Shown one piece after another: positions 42,020 through 51,205 of a stretch of 64,000 bases of DNA. Position 1 is the first letter of the stretch. Every line of letters begins with the position of its first letter. A model generated the notes under the pieces. The model did no database searches. It had not been told where the DNA came from and saw nothing but the letters and a program-made list of their open reading frames with translations. Location of the stretch: positions 124,001 to 188,000 of the forward strand of contig NZ_JQKV01000002.1 in the NCBI RefSeq assembly GCF_000746205.1. The letters are read 5' to 3'. The position numbers were made by a program, and so were the translations under genes. The DNA is from Halorubrum sp. BV1 (GTDB taxonomy: Archaea > Halobacteriota > Halobacteria > Halobacteriales > Haloferacaceae).

Positions 42020-44299
42020 TCACGACCGCGCATCGGCCGCCGGGCGGACCGATGCCAGCGCCGCGTCGAAGTCGGCTCGGGTGATCGCGACGTCGTCGGC
42101 GTGGTCGTTCGCGGCCGCGCCGTGTTCGTCGGCGACGCGCTCGATGGCGACGAGCGCCGCCTCGCGGCACAGCGCCGCGATCTCCGCGCCGGAGTACCCC
42201 TCGGTCTCGTCGGCGAGCGCGTCGAGGTCGACGTCGTCGACGAGCGGCTTCGCGTCGGTGTGAACTGACAGGATCTTCCGCCTCGCGTCCCGGTCCGGGG
42301 CGGGAACCTCGACGTGCGTCTCCAGCCGTCCCGGCCGGAGAAGCGCCGGGTCGAGCGCGTTCCGCCGATTCGTCGCCGCGAGCACGACGAGGTTCGGGTT
42401 GTCGCTCGCGCGATCCAGTTCCGTGAGAAGCTGTGAGACCACGCGCTCGCCGACGCCGGAGCCGTCGCCGCCCGCGCCGTCTCGGTCGGCCGCGATCGCG
42501 TCGATTTCGTCGAAGAAGACGATCGCCGGAGCCGCCTGTCGCGCGCGGTCGAACAGCTCGCGGACCGCCTTCTCGGACTCGCCGACGTACCGGTCGAGCA
42601 GTTCGGGCCCGGCGACCTGAATGAAGTTGACGCCGCTCTCGCCCGCGATAGCACGCGCGAGAAGCGTCTTCCCGGTGCCCGGCGGGCCGTGTAACAGGAC
42701 GCCCGTCGGGGGGGCGGCGTCGGCCGCCTCGAACAGCGGACCGTACGAGAGCGGCCACGTCACCGCGCGCTCCAGCTTCTCTTTGGCCTCGTCGAGCCCG
42801 CCCACGTCGGCGAAGTCGGTGGTCGGCTGTTCGGCGACGTACTCGCGCATCGCGCTCGGCTCGACTGCGGAGTGGGCCGCCTCGAAATCCGCCTTCGTCA
42901 CGGTCACGTCGTCGAGCGCGGCCGAGTCGGTCGTCCGGGCGCGCCGAAGCGCGGTCATCGCCGCCTCCTGGGCGAGCCCCTCGATGTCGGCGCCCACGAA
43001 GCCGTGCGTCCGGCTCGCGATCCGGTCTAAGTCCACGTCGTCCGCGAGCGGCATCCGGCGAGTGTGGACGTCGAGTATCTGTCGGCGTCCGCTCTCGCCG
43101 GGGACGCCGACCTCGATCTCGCGGTCGAATCGCCCGCCGCGACGGAGGGCGGGATCGAGCGTGTCGACGCGGTTCGTCGCGCCGATGACGATCACGTCGC
43201 CGCGGGCGTCGAGCCCGTCCATGAGCGAGAGCAACTGGCCGACGACCCGATTCTCCACGTCGCCGCCGTCGTCGCGTTTCCCCGCGATCGAATCGATCTC
43301 GTCGAAGAACACGATGGCCGGCGCGTCCTCGCTCGCGCGCTCGAACACCTCGCGAAGGCGCTCCTCCGACTCGCCTTTGTACTTCGACATGATCTCCGGG
43401 CCGTCGACCGTGATGAACGTCGCGTCGACCTCGTTGGCGACGGCGCGCGCGATAAGCGTCTTTCCAGTGCCCGGCGGGCCGTGTAGCAGGACGCCCTTCG
43501 GCGGGTCGACGCCGAGCCGAGTGAACACCTCCGGTTCCGAGAGCGGTAGCTCGATCGTCTCGCGGACCAACTCAAGCTCCTCGTCTAAGCCGCCGATGTC
43601 CTCGTAGGTCGCGCCGGCGGCGTGCCTCTCGGGAGGCGCAGTTCCGTCTCCTCTCGGTCGGCCGTCGCTCCCGGGTGGGACGGTCCGATCACGGGATTCG
43701 CCGGACCGGTCGGCTCCGGCGGACGCGTCTCTGGTCCGCCGGTCGGCCCCGCCCGCGTCCGACTCGACGTCCGCGGCTCCCTCGTCCCCGCCCTCGTCGT
43801 ACGACACCGACACGGTGGTCCGCTCCGTGACGCGAACCGTGCCCGCGGGCTCCGTCTCGGCGACGACGAACCGTACCCCGCCGAGCCGCTCGACGTGGAC
43901 GGCCTCGCCTTCGGTGACGGGTCGGTCGCGGAGGTCGCGGGCCAGCGCGCGCTCGACGACCTCGCGGCGCACGTCGACCTCGGCGAGTTCGGCGGGTGCG
44001 GCGAGCACGACGCGGCGGGCGTCCTCGACGTCGACCGCCCCGACCGTGACGGTGTCACCGACCTTCACGCCCGCGTTCGCTCGGGTGTCGGCGTCGATGA
44101 GGACGGAGCCGTCGGCGGCGTCCGGGCCGCCGGGCCACACCTTCGCGACGGCGGTGCGGTCGCCGCGTATCTCGACGGTGTCGCCGCTGAGGAGGCCGAG
44201 CCGCTGCCGGGCGGACTCGGGGAGCCGAGCGATCCCCCGGCCCGCGTCGCGCTTCTCGGCCGCGCGGACCGTGAGCCGGAGGCCGGCTGTCTCGTTCAT
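42020..44299 (-). CDS. cdc48: AAA+ ATPase, CDC48 family
   Basis: The 759-residue protein has an N-terminal double-psi barrel (GLRLTVRAAEKRDAGRGIARL), a second N subdomain, an acidic linker (residues 185-240) and two AAA domains. D1 has GPPGTGKTLIARAVANEV and FFDEIDSIAG; D2 has GPPGTGKTLLARAIAGES and FFDEIDAIAA. It unfolds ubiquitin-like-tagged or other proteins using ATP. D1 and D2 hold intact second-region-of-homology arginines (RGGRFDREIEVG; RPGRLETHVEVP). The ATG at 44299 was chosen; a TATA-like gataag lies 30 bases upstream, and codons beyond are repeats. Confidence 0.95.
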   Translation of the reverse strand: MNETAGLRLTVRAAEKRDAGRGIARLPESARQRLGLLSGDTVEIRGDRTAVAKVWPGGPDAADGSVLIDADTRANAGVKVGDTVTVGAVDVEDARRVVLAAPAELAEVDVRREVVERALARDLRDRPVTEGEAVHVERLGGVRFVVAETEPAGTVRVTERTTVSVSYDEGGDEGAADVESDAGGADRRTRDASAGADRSGESRDRTVPPGSDGRPRGDGTAPPERHAAGATYEDIGGLDEELELVRETIELPLSEPEVFTRLGVDPPKGVLLHGPPGTGKTLIARAVANEVDATFITVDGPEIMSKYKGESEERLREVFERASEDAPAIVFFDEIDSIAGKRDDGGDVENRVVGQLLSLMDGLDARGDVIVIGATNRVDTLDPALRRGGRFDREIEVGVPGESGRRQILDVHTRRMPLADDVDLDRIASRTHGFVGADIEGLAQEAAMTALRRARTTDSAALDDVTVTKADFEAAHSAVEPSAMREYVAEQPTTDFADVGGLDEAKEKLERAVTWPLSYGPLFEAADAAPPTGVLLHGPPGTGKTLLARAIAGESGVNFIQVAGPELLDRYVGESEKAVRELFDRARQAAPAIVFFDEIDAIAADRDGAGGDGSGVGERVVSQLLTELDRASDNPNLVVLAATNRRNALDPALLRPGRLETHVEVPAPDRDARRKILSVHTDAKPLVDDVDLDALADETEGYSGAEIAALCREAALVAIERVADEHGAAANDHADDVAITRADFDAALASVRPAADARS

Positions 44300-44340
44300 A
44301 CCAGTCGGTGCGGCCGCCGCACCCTTATCTCTGTCCGGTG

Positions 44341-44525
44341 GGGCCGGTCGCAGACCGCCGATTGCAGACCGCCGATTGCAGACCGCCGACCGACGACTGG
44401 AGACCGCCGGCCACAGACCACCGGCTACAGACCACCGGCCGCCGGCCGCAACCTGCCGACCACCGGCCGCCGGCCGCAACCTGCCGACCACCGACCGCCG
44501 ACCACCGACCGCCGACCGCAACCCC
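44341..44525. repeat. Low-complexity GC-rich repeat tract between cdc48 and endA
   Basis: The tract repeats units such as GCAGACCGCCGATT (three near copies at 44346-44385) and GGCCGCCGGCCGCAACCTGC (two copies near 44438 and 44466), mostly built from gaccgccg/ccaccg blocks. It is non-coding in any supported frame. It separates the divergent starts of cdc48 (44299) and endA (44554). Confidence 0.8.
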
Positions 44526-44553
44526 CTTCCCTCAGCCGCGCCCGCTGTCGAGC

Positions 44554-45732
44554 ATGCAACCCACAGGGCATCTCCGCGGCGATTCCGTGCGCGTCGGGGG
44601 TGACGCCCGGCAGCGATTCTACGACTCTCGGGGGTACGGCCGCCCGCTCTCGGGCGACGAGATCGCGCTCTCGCGCGTCGAGGCCGCCCACCTGCTCTTT
44701 CGCGGCGACTTATCCGGAGTCTCGCTCACCGAAGACGGAGACTCCGTCGGCTTCGAGCGCTTCTTCGTCGAAAGCGCGGCCGCCGCGGACCGGTTCGCGG
44801 TGCGGTACCTCGTGTACGCCGACCTCCGCGACCGCGGCTTCTACCTCTCGCCCGCCCGCGAGCCGTGGCCCGGCGGAGACGCCGCCGTCGCCGACGCGGT
44901 GGACTTCGTCGCCTACGAGCGCGGCTCGACGCCGGACACCGGGAACGTGAAGTACCCCGTCCAAGTCGTCGGCGAGCGCGAGTCGCTCCCGGCGGCGGGG
45001 CTCGCGGGACGCACCCTCGCCGTCGTCGACGAGGAGTCGGACATCACGTACTTCGCGGCGGACGACGGAGCGATCACGGGCGAGACGGCGTACGAGCCGC
45101 CGGAGCGGGTGACCGGCGTGCTCCTCGCCGACCGCGTCGTCGTCTGGGACGCGCCCGCGGACCTCTACGAGCGCGGCTTCTACGGCCAGCCGCTCACGGG
45201 CCGCGCGGCCGCGGTAGATGACGCGCTGCAGTTGTCGCTCGTCGAGGCCGCGGCGCTCGCGAGCGACGGACGGCTGGTGCTGTCTGCGTCCGTCGACGAC
45301 GACGGCAGCGACACGCCCGAACCGGTCCCAGCCGACCCGGCGGCCGCGATCGTCGCGCGCGGCCGCGACGTGGAGGGCGCGCGGTTCGACCGCCGGCTCG
45401 CGGCCTACCGGTCGCTGCGCGAGGCCGACGCGGTTCCGAAGACCGGCTTCAAGTTCGGCGCGGACTTCCGGACGTACCTCGACGTCGAGACCGTCGAGGA
45501 CCTCCCGCACTCCGAACACCTCGTGCGCGTCGTCGACCCGGATCATCGGTTCTCGCCCCGGGAACTCTCGCTCGACGTGCGGCTCGCGGGCGGCGTCCGG
45601 AAGGAGATGGTGTTCGCGCTGACGGCGGCGGCCGGCGACGAAAACGGAGACATCGGCAGCGGAGAGTCCGGAGGCGACGAGATCAGCGACGCCGATGTGG
45701 AGTGGCTCTCGATCAGCCGACTGACGCCGTGA
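44554..45732 (+). CDS. endA: tRNA-splicing endonuclease
   Basis: The 392-residue protein is the long archaeal form made of two fused repeats, each with the N- and C-domain pattern. The N-terminal half resembles the C-terminal one but is degenerate. The C-terminal repeat keeps the catalytic triad: Tyr in FGADFRTYLDVE, His in DLPHSEHLVRVVD and Lys in AGGVRKEMVFAL. It removes introns from tRNA precursors at bulge-helix-bulge sites. The ATG at 44554 follows the repeat tract. Confidence 0.94.
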   Translation: MQPTGHLRGDSVRVGGDARQRFYDSRGYGRPLSGDEIALSRVEAAHLLFRGDLSGVSLTEDGDSVGFERFFVESAAAADRFAVRYLVYADLRDRGFYLSPAREPWPGGDAAVADAVDFVAYERGSTPDTGNVKYPVQVVGERESLPAAGLAGRTLAVVDEESDITYFAADDGAITGETAYEPPERVTGVLLADRVVVWDAPADLYERGFYGQPLTGRAAAVDDALQLSLVEAAALASDGRLVLSASVDDDGSDTPEPVPADPAAAIVARGRDVEGARFDRRLAAYRSLREADAVPKTGFKFGADFRTYLDVETVEDLPHSEHLVRVVDPDHRFSPRELSLDVRLAGGVRKEMVFALTAAAGDENGDIGSGESGGDEISDADVEWLSISRLTP

Positions 45733-45835
45733 CGCGGTCCGGAATCGGCGTCAGTCGGCCGACACGGACCGGAACGCGGCGTCGGCCGCGGAAATAGGCA
45801 GAAGCCTTTTTTAATCGCTCGCCGTCGTCGCGCCC

Positions 45836-46438
45836 ATGCCACTGCCCTCCGCGTCCGAAGCAGAACCGACCGAGTACACCATCTCGACGGTCGACCTCAC
45901 CGACGACCGATACGAGGTAAAACAGTCCGTGATCCGAAACAAGTACGCCGTCCGCGACAGCGCTGGCGACGTCGTCTTGCGCGGGAAACAGAAGCTGTTC
46001 AAGCTGAAAGAGGAGTTCCCGTTCGTCACCGGCGACGGCGCGGACGCGTTTACCGTGAAGGCGGGCGGGATCATGGACGTCGCCGGCAGCTACGCGATCA
46101 GAGACGCGGGCACCGGCGAAGAGGTCGTTGTCTTGGACGAGGAGTTCTCGCTTTTCGTCGAGAACTGGACGATCCGGGACCCCGAGACGGGAGCGCCGCT
46201 AGCGACCATCCGATCGAAGAACAAGCTGCTCTCGGCGCTCCGGCACCTCGTCAGCCTGGCAAACCTCGTCCCGAACAAGTACGAGATATTCGACGCTGAC
46301 GGCGGGCACGTCGGCGATATCGAGGGGAAGTTCTCGTTTCGAGACGCCTACACGGTCACCATCGACGACGCGAGCGACGTGCCGAAGGAGGCGGTCGTCG
46401 CCGCCGCGTGCATCCTCGACGCCCTCGAGAACAAGTAG
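45836..46438 (+). CDS. LURP-one/scramblase-like protein
   Basis: The 200-residue protein has the tubby-like beta-barrel pattern: VKQSVIRNKYAVRDSAGDVV, LRGKQKLFKLKEEFPF, then SYAIRDAGTGEEVVVLDEEF and IEGKFSFRDAYTVTIDDASD. This matches the LURP-one-related (DUF567) family, related to phospholipid scramblases. The function in archaea is unknown. A TATA-like ttttttaat lies about 25 bases before the ATG. Confidence 0.87.
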   Translation: MPLPSASEAEPTEYTISTVDLTDDRYEVKQSVIRNKYAVRDSAGDVVLRGKQKLFKLKEEFPFVTGDGADAFTVKAGGIMDVAGSYAIRDAGTGEEVVVLDEEFSLFVENWTIRDPETGAPLATIRSKNKLLSALRHLVSLANLVPNKYEIFDADGGHVGDIEGKFSFRDAYTVTIDDASDVPKEAVVAAACILDALENK

Positions 46439-46457
46439 ATCGCCCGCCGCGTCAACC

Positions 46458-46508
46458 TCGGGACTACGTTGACGTCGGGACTGCGTTGACGTCGGGACTG
46501 CGTCGACA
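46458..46508. repeat. 17-bp tandem repeat, three copies
   Basis: Units at 46458-46474, 46475-46491 and 46492-46508 share TCGGGACTGCGTTGACG with one or three differences. They lie in the 140-base gap between the LURP-one-like gene and the small membrane gene. Confidence 0.85.
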
Positions 46509-46579
46509 GTGGAGTCACGTCGGGCGGCCCGACCGCAGGGAGAGGAAAGAGCTATACAGAGACGGATCAAGCTTCGCGC

Positions 46580-46789
46580 ATGGTGGTGCCCGAGACATTC
46601 GACCGGTCGCTGGCGGCCCGCCAGTCGGCCGTGTACCTCGTGGCGTTCTGTGCGGTGTTCGCAACCGTCTCGTACGCCACAGGCGGGAGCATCCTCCTCG
46701 GCGTCGGTACCGGCTTCGTCATGGCGTCGGTCGTGATCGCCTTTTATACGTGGAAAGGAGAACTCGGCGTGCCTGCAGACGCGGACTGA
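46580..46789 (+). CDS. Small two-helix membrane protein
   Basis: The 69-residue protein has two hydrophobic segments (SAVYLVAFCAVFATVSYATG and LLGVGTGFVMASVVIAFYTW) and a polar tail. A TATA-like gctatacag lies about 25 bases before the ATG, supporting a real gene. No family is recognised. Confidence 0.7.
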   Translation: MVVPETFDRSLAARQSAVYLVAFCAVFATVSYATGGSILLGVGTGFVMASVVIAFYTWKGELGVPADAD

Positions 46790-46831
46790 TCGGCCGTCGC
46801 GGCCGAGACGTCGGCGGTCGTCGCGTTCGAA

Positions 46832-48205
46832 TTACGCGCTGTCGCCCAGTTTCGTTTCGCCGACGGAGTCGTGTCCCTCGATGCGTTCTGTCCCACCCAT
46901 GTACGGCCGCAGCGCTTCGGGTACCGTGACGGTCCCGTCGTCGTTCTGATAGTACTCCATGATCGCGACGACGATCCGCGGGACCGCGAGCCCCGAGCCG
47001 TTGAGCGTGTGGAGGAACTCCGCGGACTCGTGGTGCTCCTCGCGGTACCGAATCTGCGCGCGGCGCGCCTGGAAGTCTTCGAAGTTCGAGACGGACGAGA
47101 CTTCGAGCCAGCGGCCGCCAGCCTCCGGTCCCTCGTCCATGTCGTCGGCCGGAGCCCACACCTCGATGTCGTATTTTTTCGCCTGCGTGAACCCCAGATC
47201 GCCGGTGCACATCTCCAGGATGCGATACGGAAGCTCTAAGCGGCGGAGCACCTCCTCGGCCTCGTCGACGAGTCCGTGGAAGCGCTCGTCGCTCTCCTCG
47301 GGGCGGACGAAGTTCACCATCTCCACCTTGTTGAACTGGTGGACGCGGACGATCCCGCGGGTCTCCGTGCCGTGTTCGCCGGCCTCCTGTCTGAAGTTCG
47401 GCGTGTACGCCTGATACTTGAGCGGGAGATCCTCGCCGAGCAGGATCTCGTCGCGGTGGAGGTTCGTGACGGGGACCTCCGCAGTCGGGAGCAGCCAGAG
47501 GTCGTCGTCGTCGTACGCCTCCTCGTTCGTCCCCTCGACGCGGTAGGCGTCCTCGGTGAACTTCGGGAGCTGTCCGGTGCCCCGCATCGACGCGGAGTTA
47601 ACCGGAATCGGGGGGAACACGTCCTCGTACCCCTGCTCGCGGTGTACGTCGAGCATGAACTGGATAAGCGCGTGTTCGAGGCGCGCACCGTCGCCCTTCG
47701 CGACGTAGAAGCCGCCGCCGGCGACCTTCGCGCCCCGCTCGAAGTCGAGGATCTCCAACTCCTCGCCGAGGTCGTAGTGCGGTTCGACCGCGTCCGGGAG
47801 GCGCCGCAGATCGTCGAACCCCTCGCGACGCACCTCGACGTTCTCGGACTCGTCGGCACCGACCGGCACGTCCTCTTGTGGAACCTGTGGGAGTTCGAGC
47901 AGGGCCTCTTCCAGTTCGTCCTCCAGTTCGTCGGCGCGCTCTTCTATCGCCTGTAGCTCCGCTTTGAGGTCCTGTGAGCGCTCGATCGCCTCTTGGGCCG
48001 CCTCCTCGTCGCCGGCCTGTTTCAGTTCGCCGATCGTCGAAGAGACCTCGTTGCGCTCGTGGCGCAGGTCGTCGCCGCGCCCTTTCAGCTCTCGCCACTC
48101 CTCGTCGACGTCGAGTATTCGGTCCAACTCCACGTCGACGCCCTTGTTGTCGAGCGCCTCGCGGACGACCTCGGGGTTCTCCCGGACGAACTGTCGAGAC
48201 AGCAT
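46832..48205 (-). CDS. serS: Seryl-tRNA synthetase
   Basis: The 457-residue class II synthetase has an N-terminal coiled-coil arm (residues 25-110; LKGRGDDLRHERNEVSSTIG) and the catalytic motifs: motif 1 region with MRGTGQLPKFTEDAY, motif 2 TPNFRQEAGEHGTETRGIV and motif 3 NGSGLAVPRIVVAIMEYYQN. It is of the common, not methanogen-type, class. It starts at ATG 48205. Confidence 0.96.
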   Translation of the reverse strand: MLSRQFVRENPEVVREALDNKGVDVELDRILDVDEEWRELKGRGDDLRHERNEVSSTIGELKQAGDEEAAQEAIERSQDLKAELQAIEERADELEDELEEALLELPQVPQEDVPVGADESENVEVRREGFDDLRRLPDAVEPHYDLGEELEILDFERGAKVAGGGFYVAKGDGARLEHALIQFMLDVHREQGYEDVFPPIPVNSASMRGTGQLPKFTEDAYRVEGTNEEAYDDDDLWLLPTAEVPVTNLHRDEILLGEDLPLKYQAYTPNFRQEAGEHGTETRGIVRVHQFNKVEMVNFVRPEESDERFHGLVDEAEEVLRRLELPYRILEMCTGDLGFTQAKKYDIEVWAPADDMDEGPEAGGRWLEVSSVSNFEDFQARRAQIRYREEHHESAEFLHTLNGSGLAVPRIVVAIMEYYQNDDGTVTVPEALRPYMGGTERIEGHDSVGETKLGDSA

Positions 48206-48451
48206 TTACCGTGAGTTCCGTCGGCCGCCCCAAAACCGTATCGGAGCGCCGGCAGCAGTCGCCGTGACACGTCGACCGGTCACCCCGGCGGTCGTGCGAA
48301 GGCGAACGGATAGATCGGGATTCGCTTCCCCACCGGGTCAAGAGATGATCGAGACGGTGACGAACACCGTGCTGAGCGCTTTCGCGGCGACGACGGTCCC
48401 GGCCGGTTTCGAACCGCCACGGTTTATGTACCCCGACGCGACCGCGTACGC

Positions 48452-49789
48452 ATGCTCATCACGGGCGCGGAGCTGGCGGACGGGCGGGTGCGAGACGTCC
48501 GGATACGAGACGGAACGATCGAGTCGGTCGCGACCGGGCTCGACGCCGCGGCCGGCGAGCGGATCGTCGAGGCCCGCGGTCGCCACCTCCTCCCCGGCGC
48601 GATCGACGTCCACGTCCACTTCCGCGAACCGGGCGGAAGCCACAAGGAGACCTGGCGGTCGGGCTCGGAGAGTGCGGCCGCGGGCGGGGTCACCTGCGTC
48701 GTCGACCAGCCGAACACCTCGCCCCCGACCGTCGACGGCGACGCCTTCGACGAGAAGGCCGACCTCGCCGCGGCGTCGCTCGTCGACTACGGTATCAACG
48801 GCGGCGTCACCGGCGACTGGGACCCCGAGAGCCTCTTTCAGTGCCCGCTGTTCGCACTCGGCGAGGTGTTCCTCGCGGACTCGACCGGCGACATGGGTAT
48901 CGCGCCGGACCTGTTCGAGGACGCGCTCGCGGAGGCCGCCGACCGCGACGTTCCCGTTACGGTCCACGCCGAAGACGAGACGCTGTTCGACGCGGCGGCT
49001 CTCGACGGCGACCTCGGCGGCGCGGGGACCGCCGCGACCGTCGACGCGTGGTCGGCCTACCGGACCGCCGACGCGGAGGTCGCGGCCGTCGAGCGCGCGC
49101 TCGATGCGGCGGCCGGAACGGGCTCGCAGATTCACGTCGCGCACACGTCGACTCCGGAGGCGATCGACGCGGTCGCAGACGCCCGCGAGTCCGGCGCGTC
49201 GGCGACCTGTGAGGTCACCCCGCACCACCTCTTTTTGTCCCGAGAGAACGCCGGCCGCCTCGGCACATTCGGGCGGATGAATCCCCCGCTCCGCTCCGAG
49301 CGGCGGCGCACAGCGGCCTTCGAGCGGCTCCGCGACGGCGACGTGGACGTGGTCGCGACCGACCACGCGCCCCACACCGTCGCGGAGAAACGGCAGGGGC
49401 TCGCGGACGCGCCGAGCGGCGTTCCCGGCGTCGAGACGCTGTACCCGCTGCTCCTCGAATCGGTCCGCAACGGCGAGCTGTCGATGGAGCGGGTCCGCGA
49501 CGTCGTCGCCGCCAACCCCGCGTCGATATTCGGTCTGCCCTCGAAGGGGCGGGTCGCCGAGGGGGCCGATGCCGACCTCGTGCTGGTCGACATGACCGAC
49601 CCGCGGGATATCGAGGCCGGCGCGCTCCACAGCGCCTGCGGTTGGACGCCGTTCGAGGGGCTTCGTGGCGTGTTCCCGGAACTCACCGTCGTCCGGGGAT
49701 CGGTCGTCTACGAGCGCGATCCCGTCACCGGCGCGGAGTCGTTCGGCGACTCGGTCGGTCGCAACGTCCGAAACGTGTCCGGCAGATGA
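48452..49789 (+). CDS. pyrC: Dihydroorotase
   Basis: The 445-residue zinc amidohydrolase of pyrimidine synthesis carries the HxH metal site in DVHVHFREPG (His54, His56), VTVHAEDETLF, IHVAHTSTPEAIDAV, VTPHHLFLSRENAGRLG and the catalytic Asp in VVATDHAPHTVAEK. The usual carboxylated lysine is not obvious at the normal spacing, as in some class I enzymes. A TATA-like tttatgta lies about 27 bases before the ATG, fitting a leaderless transcript. Confidence 0.94.
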   Translation: MLITGAELADGRVRDVRIRDGTIESVATGLDAAAGERIVEARGRHLLPGAIDVHVHFREPGGSHKETWRSGSESAAAGGVTCVVDQPNTSPPTVDGDAFDEKADLAAASLVDYGINGGVTGDWDPESLFQCPLFALGEVFLADSTGDMGIAPDLFEDALAEAADRDVPVTVHAEDETLFDAAALDGDLGGAGTAATVDAWSAYRTADAEVAAVERALDAAAGTGSQIHVAHTSTPEAIDAVADARESGASATCEVTPHHLFLSRENAGRLGTFGRMNPPLRSERRRTAAFERLRDGDVDVVATDHAPHTVAEKRQGLADAPSGVPGVETLYPLLLESVRNGELSMERVRDVVAANPASIFGLPSKGRVAEGADADLVLVDMTDPRDIEAGALHSACGWTPFEGLRGVFPELTVVRGSVVYERDPVTGAESFGDSVGRNVRNVSGR

Positions 49790-49859
49790 ACTGCGAGCCG
49801 GGGGCGCGCTCGCCTCCGACTCGCAGCGATGGGCCGTCCGCCCCCGGCACTCCCGACAC

Positions 49860-49867
49860 TATTTAAT
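49860..49867 (+). promoter_or_regulatory. TATA box of the SUI1 gene
   Basis: TATTTAAT is centred about 30 bases before the ATG at 49894, the best-matching archaeal promoter element in this part of the window. Confidence 0.65.
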
Positions 49868-49893
49868 ACGGGCACCATGTACCTTCGGCCGTA

Positions 49894-50187
49894 ATGTCGG
49901 AAGTCTGCTCGACGTGCGGACTGCCCCAGGAACTCTGCGTCTGCGAGGACGTCGCGAAAGAGTCCCAGCAGATCAGCATCCGCATCGACGAGCGCAGGTA
50001 CGGTAAGGAGGTAACGGTCATCGAAGGATTCGACCCGAAAGACGTCGACCTGAGTTCGCTCTCGTCGGACCTCAAGTCGAAGTTCGCTTGCGGCGGTACC
50101 GTCGAGGACGGTGCCATCGAGCTGCAGGGGAACCACTCGGGTCGCGTGGAGGACTTCCTCCGCGATAAGGGCTTCAACGTCGCGTGA
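49894..50187 (+). CDS. sui1: Translation initiation factor SUI1/aIF1
   Basis: The 97-residue protein has an N-terminal Cys-rich segment (CSTCGLPQELCVCED) that may bind zinc, then the SUI1 core with GKEVTVIEGFDPKDVDLSSL, LKSKFACGGTVEDGAIEL and GNHSGRVEDFLRDKGF. It helps select the start codon on the small ribosomal subunit. The length is normal. Confidence 0.96.
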   Translation: MSEVCSTCGLPQELCVCEDVAKESQQISIRIDERRYGKEVTVIEGFDPKDVDLSSLSSDLKSKFACGGTVEDGAIELQGNHSGRVEDFLRDKGFNVA

Positions 50188-50294
50188 CCGTCACCTAACC
50201 GTCCGCCGTCGAGCGTTTTCTCGTACTCTTCACAGAGCGGCTGCGCTACCAGCGTCGGCGCTGCCAGCCGCCTCAACGCAGACCGACGGCCCGA

Positions 50295-51158
50295 TCAGAC
50301 GAGAACGACGCCGCGGCCGGCGATGAACGCGACGGTCGCGAGGAGGGTTCCGTACTTGAATCGCCGCTGTGCCGCCGCGGGGTCGGCGAAGCTCTCGTAA
50401 CAGGCGAACAGCATGACCGCGTCCGCGACGGCGACGCCGACGAGGTAGACGCCGCCGAACGTACCCGTGAGGTACGGAACAGGGCTGACGGCGACCGCGA
50501 CGACGAGCGCGCCCGTCGCGATCCACAGGGCTCGTCGCTCGCCGACCGCTATCGGGAGCGTCGAGAGCCCCTCTTCGCGGTCGCCCGCCACGTCCTCGAC
50601 GTCTTTTATCACTTCGCGGGCGAACGTCGAGAGGCCGGCCAAGAGCGCGAGCACGACGACCGACGTCGGCCTGCCGACCGCCGCGCCGCCGAACAGGAAC
50701 GTCGAGCCGACGAGGTACGAGACCAAGACGTTTCCGAGCCCCGGCGTTCCCTTGAACACGGTCGTGTACGTGACGAGAGCGACGAGGTTGACGGCGGCGA
50801 TCGCGACGGACAGCGGCGGGAGAAGTGTCGCGAGCGCGACGGCGAGCGCGAACCACCCCGTCGCGACGCCGAGCGCGCCCCGCGGAGACACCGCACCGCG
50901 CGGAATCGGACGGTCGGGTCGGTTGATCGCGTCGATCTCGCGGTCGAAGTAGTCGTTTATCGCGTTGCCCGCGGCGACGGCGACCGCGGTGACGACCATC
51001 GCGACCGCGGCCAGACCCGCCGCCGCGTCGATCCCGGCGACGAATGCGCCGGTCCCCGTGAGAACCGCGGCCGCGACGCAGTTGCCCGGGCGTGCAAGCT
51101 CGACGATCCCGCGCGCTGTGTCGTGCACGTCGTCTCCGACCACCGCCGGCCGGCACAT
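50295..51158 (-). CDS. UbiA prenyltransferase, probable DGGGP synthase of lipid synthesis
   Basis: The 287-residue multi-pass enzyme carries the first aspartate-rich prenyl site NDYFDREIDAINRPDRPIP and the second REVIKDVEDVAGDREEGLST. These match (S)-2,3-di-O-geranylgeranylglyceryl phosphate synthase, which adds the second C20 chain in archaeal lipids. The start is uncertain: the ATG at 51158 was used, but homologues often begin near the GIVELARPGNC segment, for example from a GTG nearby. Confidence 0.9.
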   Translation of the reverse strand: MCRPAVVGDDVHDTARGIVELARPGNCVAAAVLTGTGAFVAGIDAAAGLAAVAMVVTAVAVAAGNAINDYFDREIDAINRPDRPIPRGAVSPRGALGVATGWFALAVALATLLPPLSVAIAAVNLVALVTYTTVFKGTPGLGNVLVSYLVGSTFLFGGAAVGRPTSVVVLALLAGLSTFAREVIKDVEDVAGDREEGLSTLPIAVGERRALWIATGALVVAVAVSPVPYLTGTFGGVYLVGVAVADAVMLFACYESFADPAAAQRRFKYGTLLATVAFIAGRGVVLV

Positions 51159-51205
51159 AAACGACGCGGGATCCGGCCGTCTCGAAACCGCGTGGCCCGC
51201 GTGTC

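Noticed and set aside
44300..44521. N-terminal extension of the CDC48 protein
   Set aside because: The extra 74 codons lie in the repeat tract; the double-psi barrel begins at the ATG at 44299, with a TATA box 30 bases upstream.
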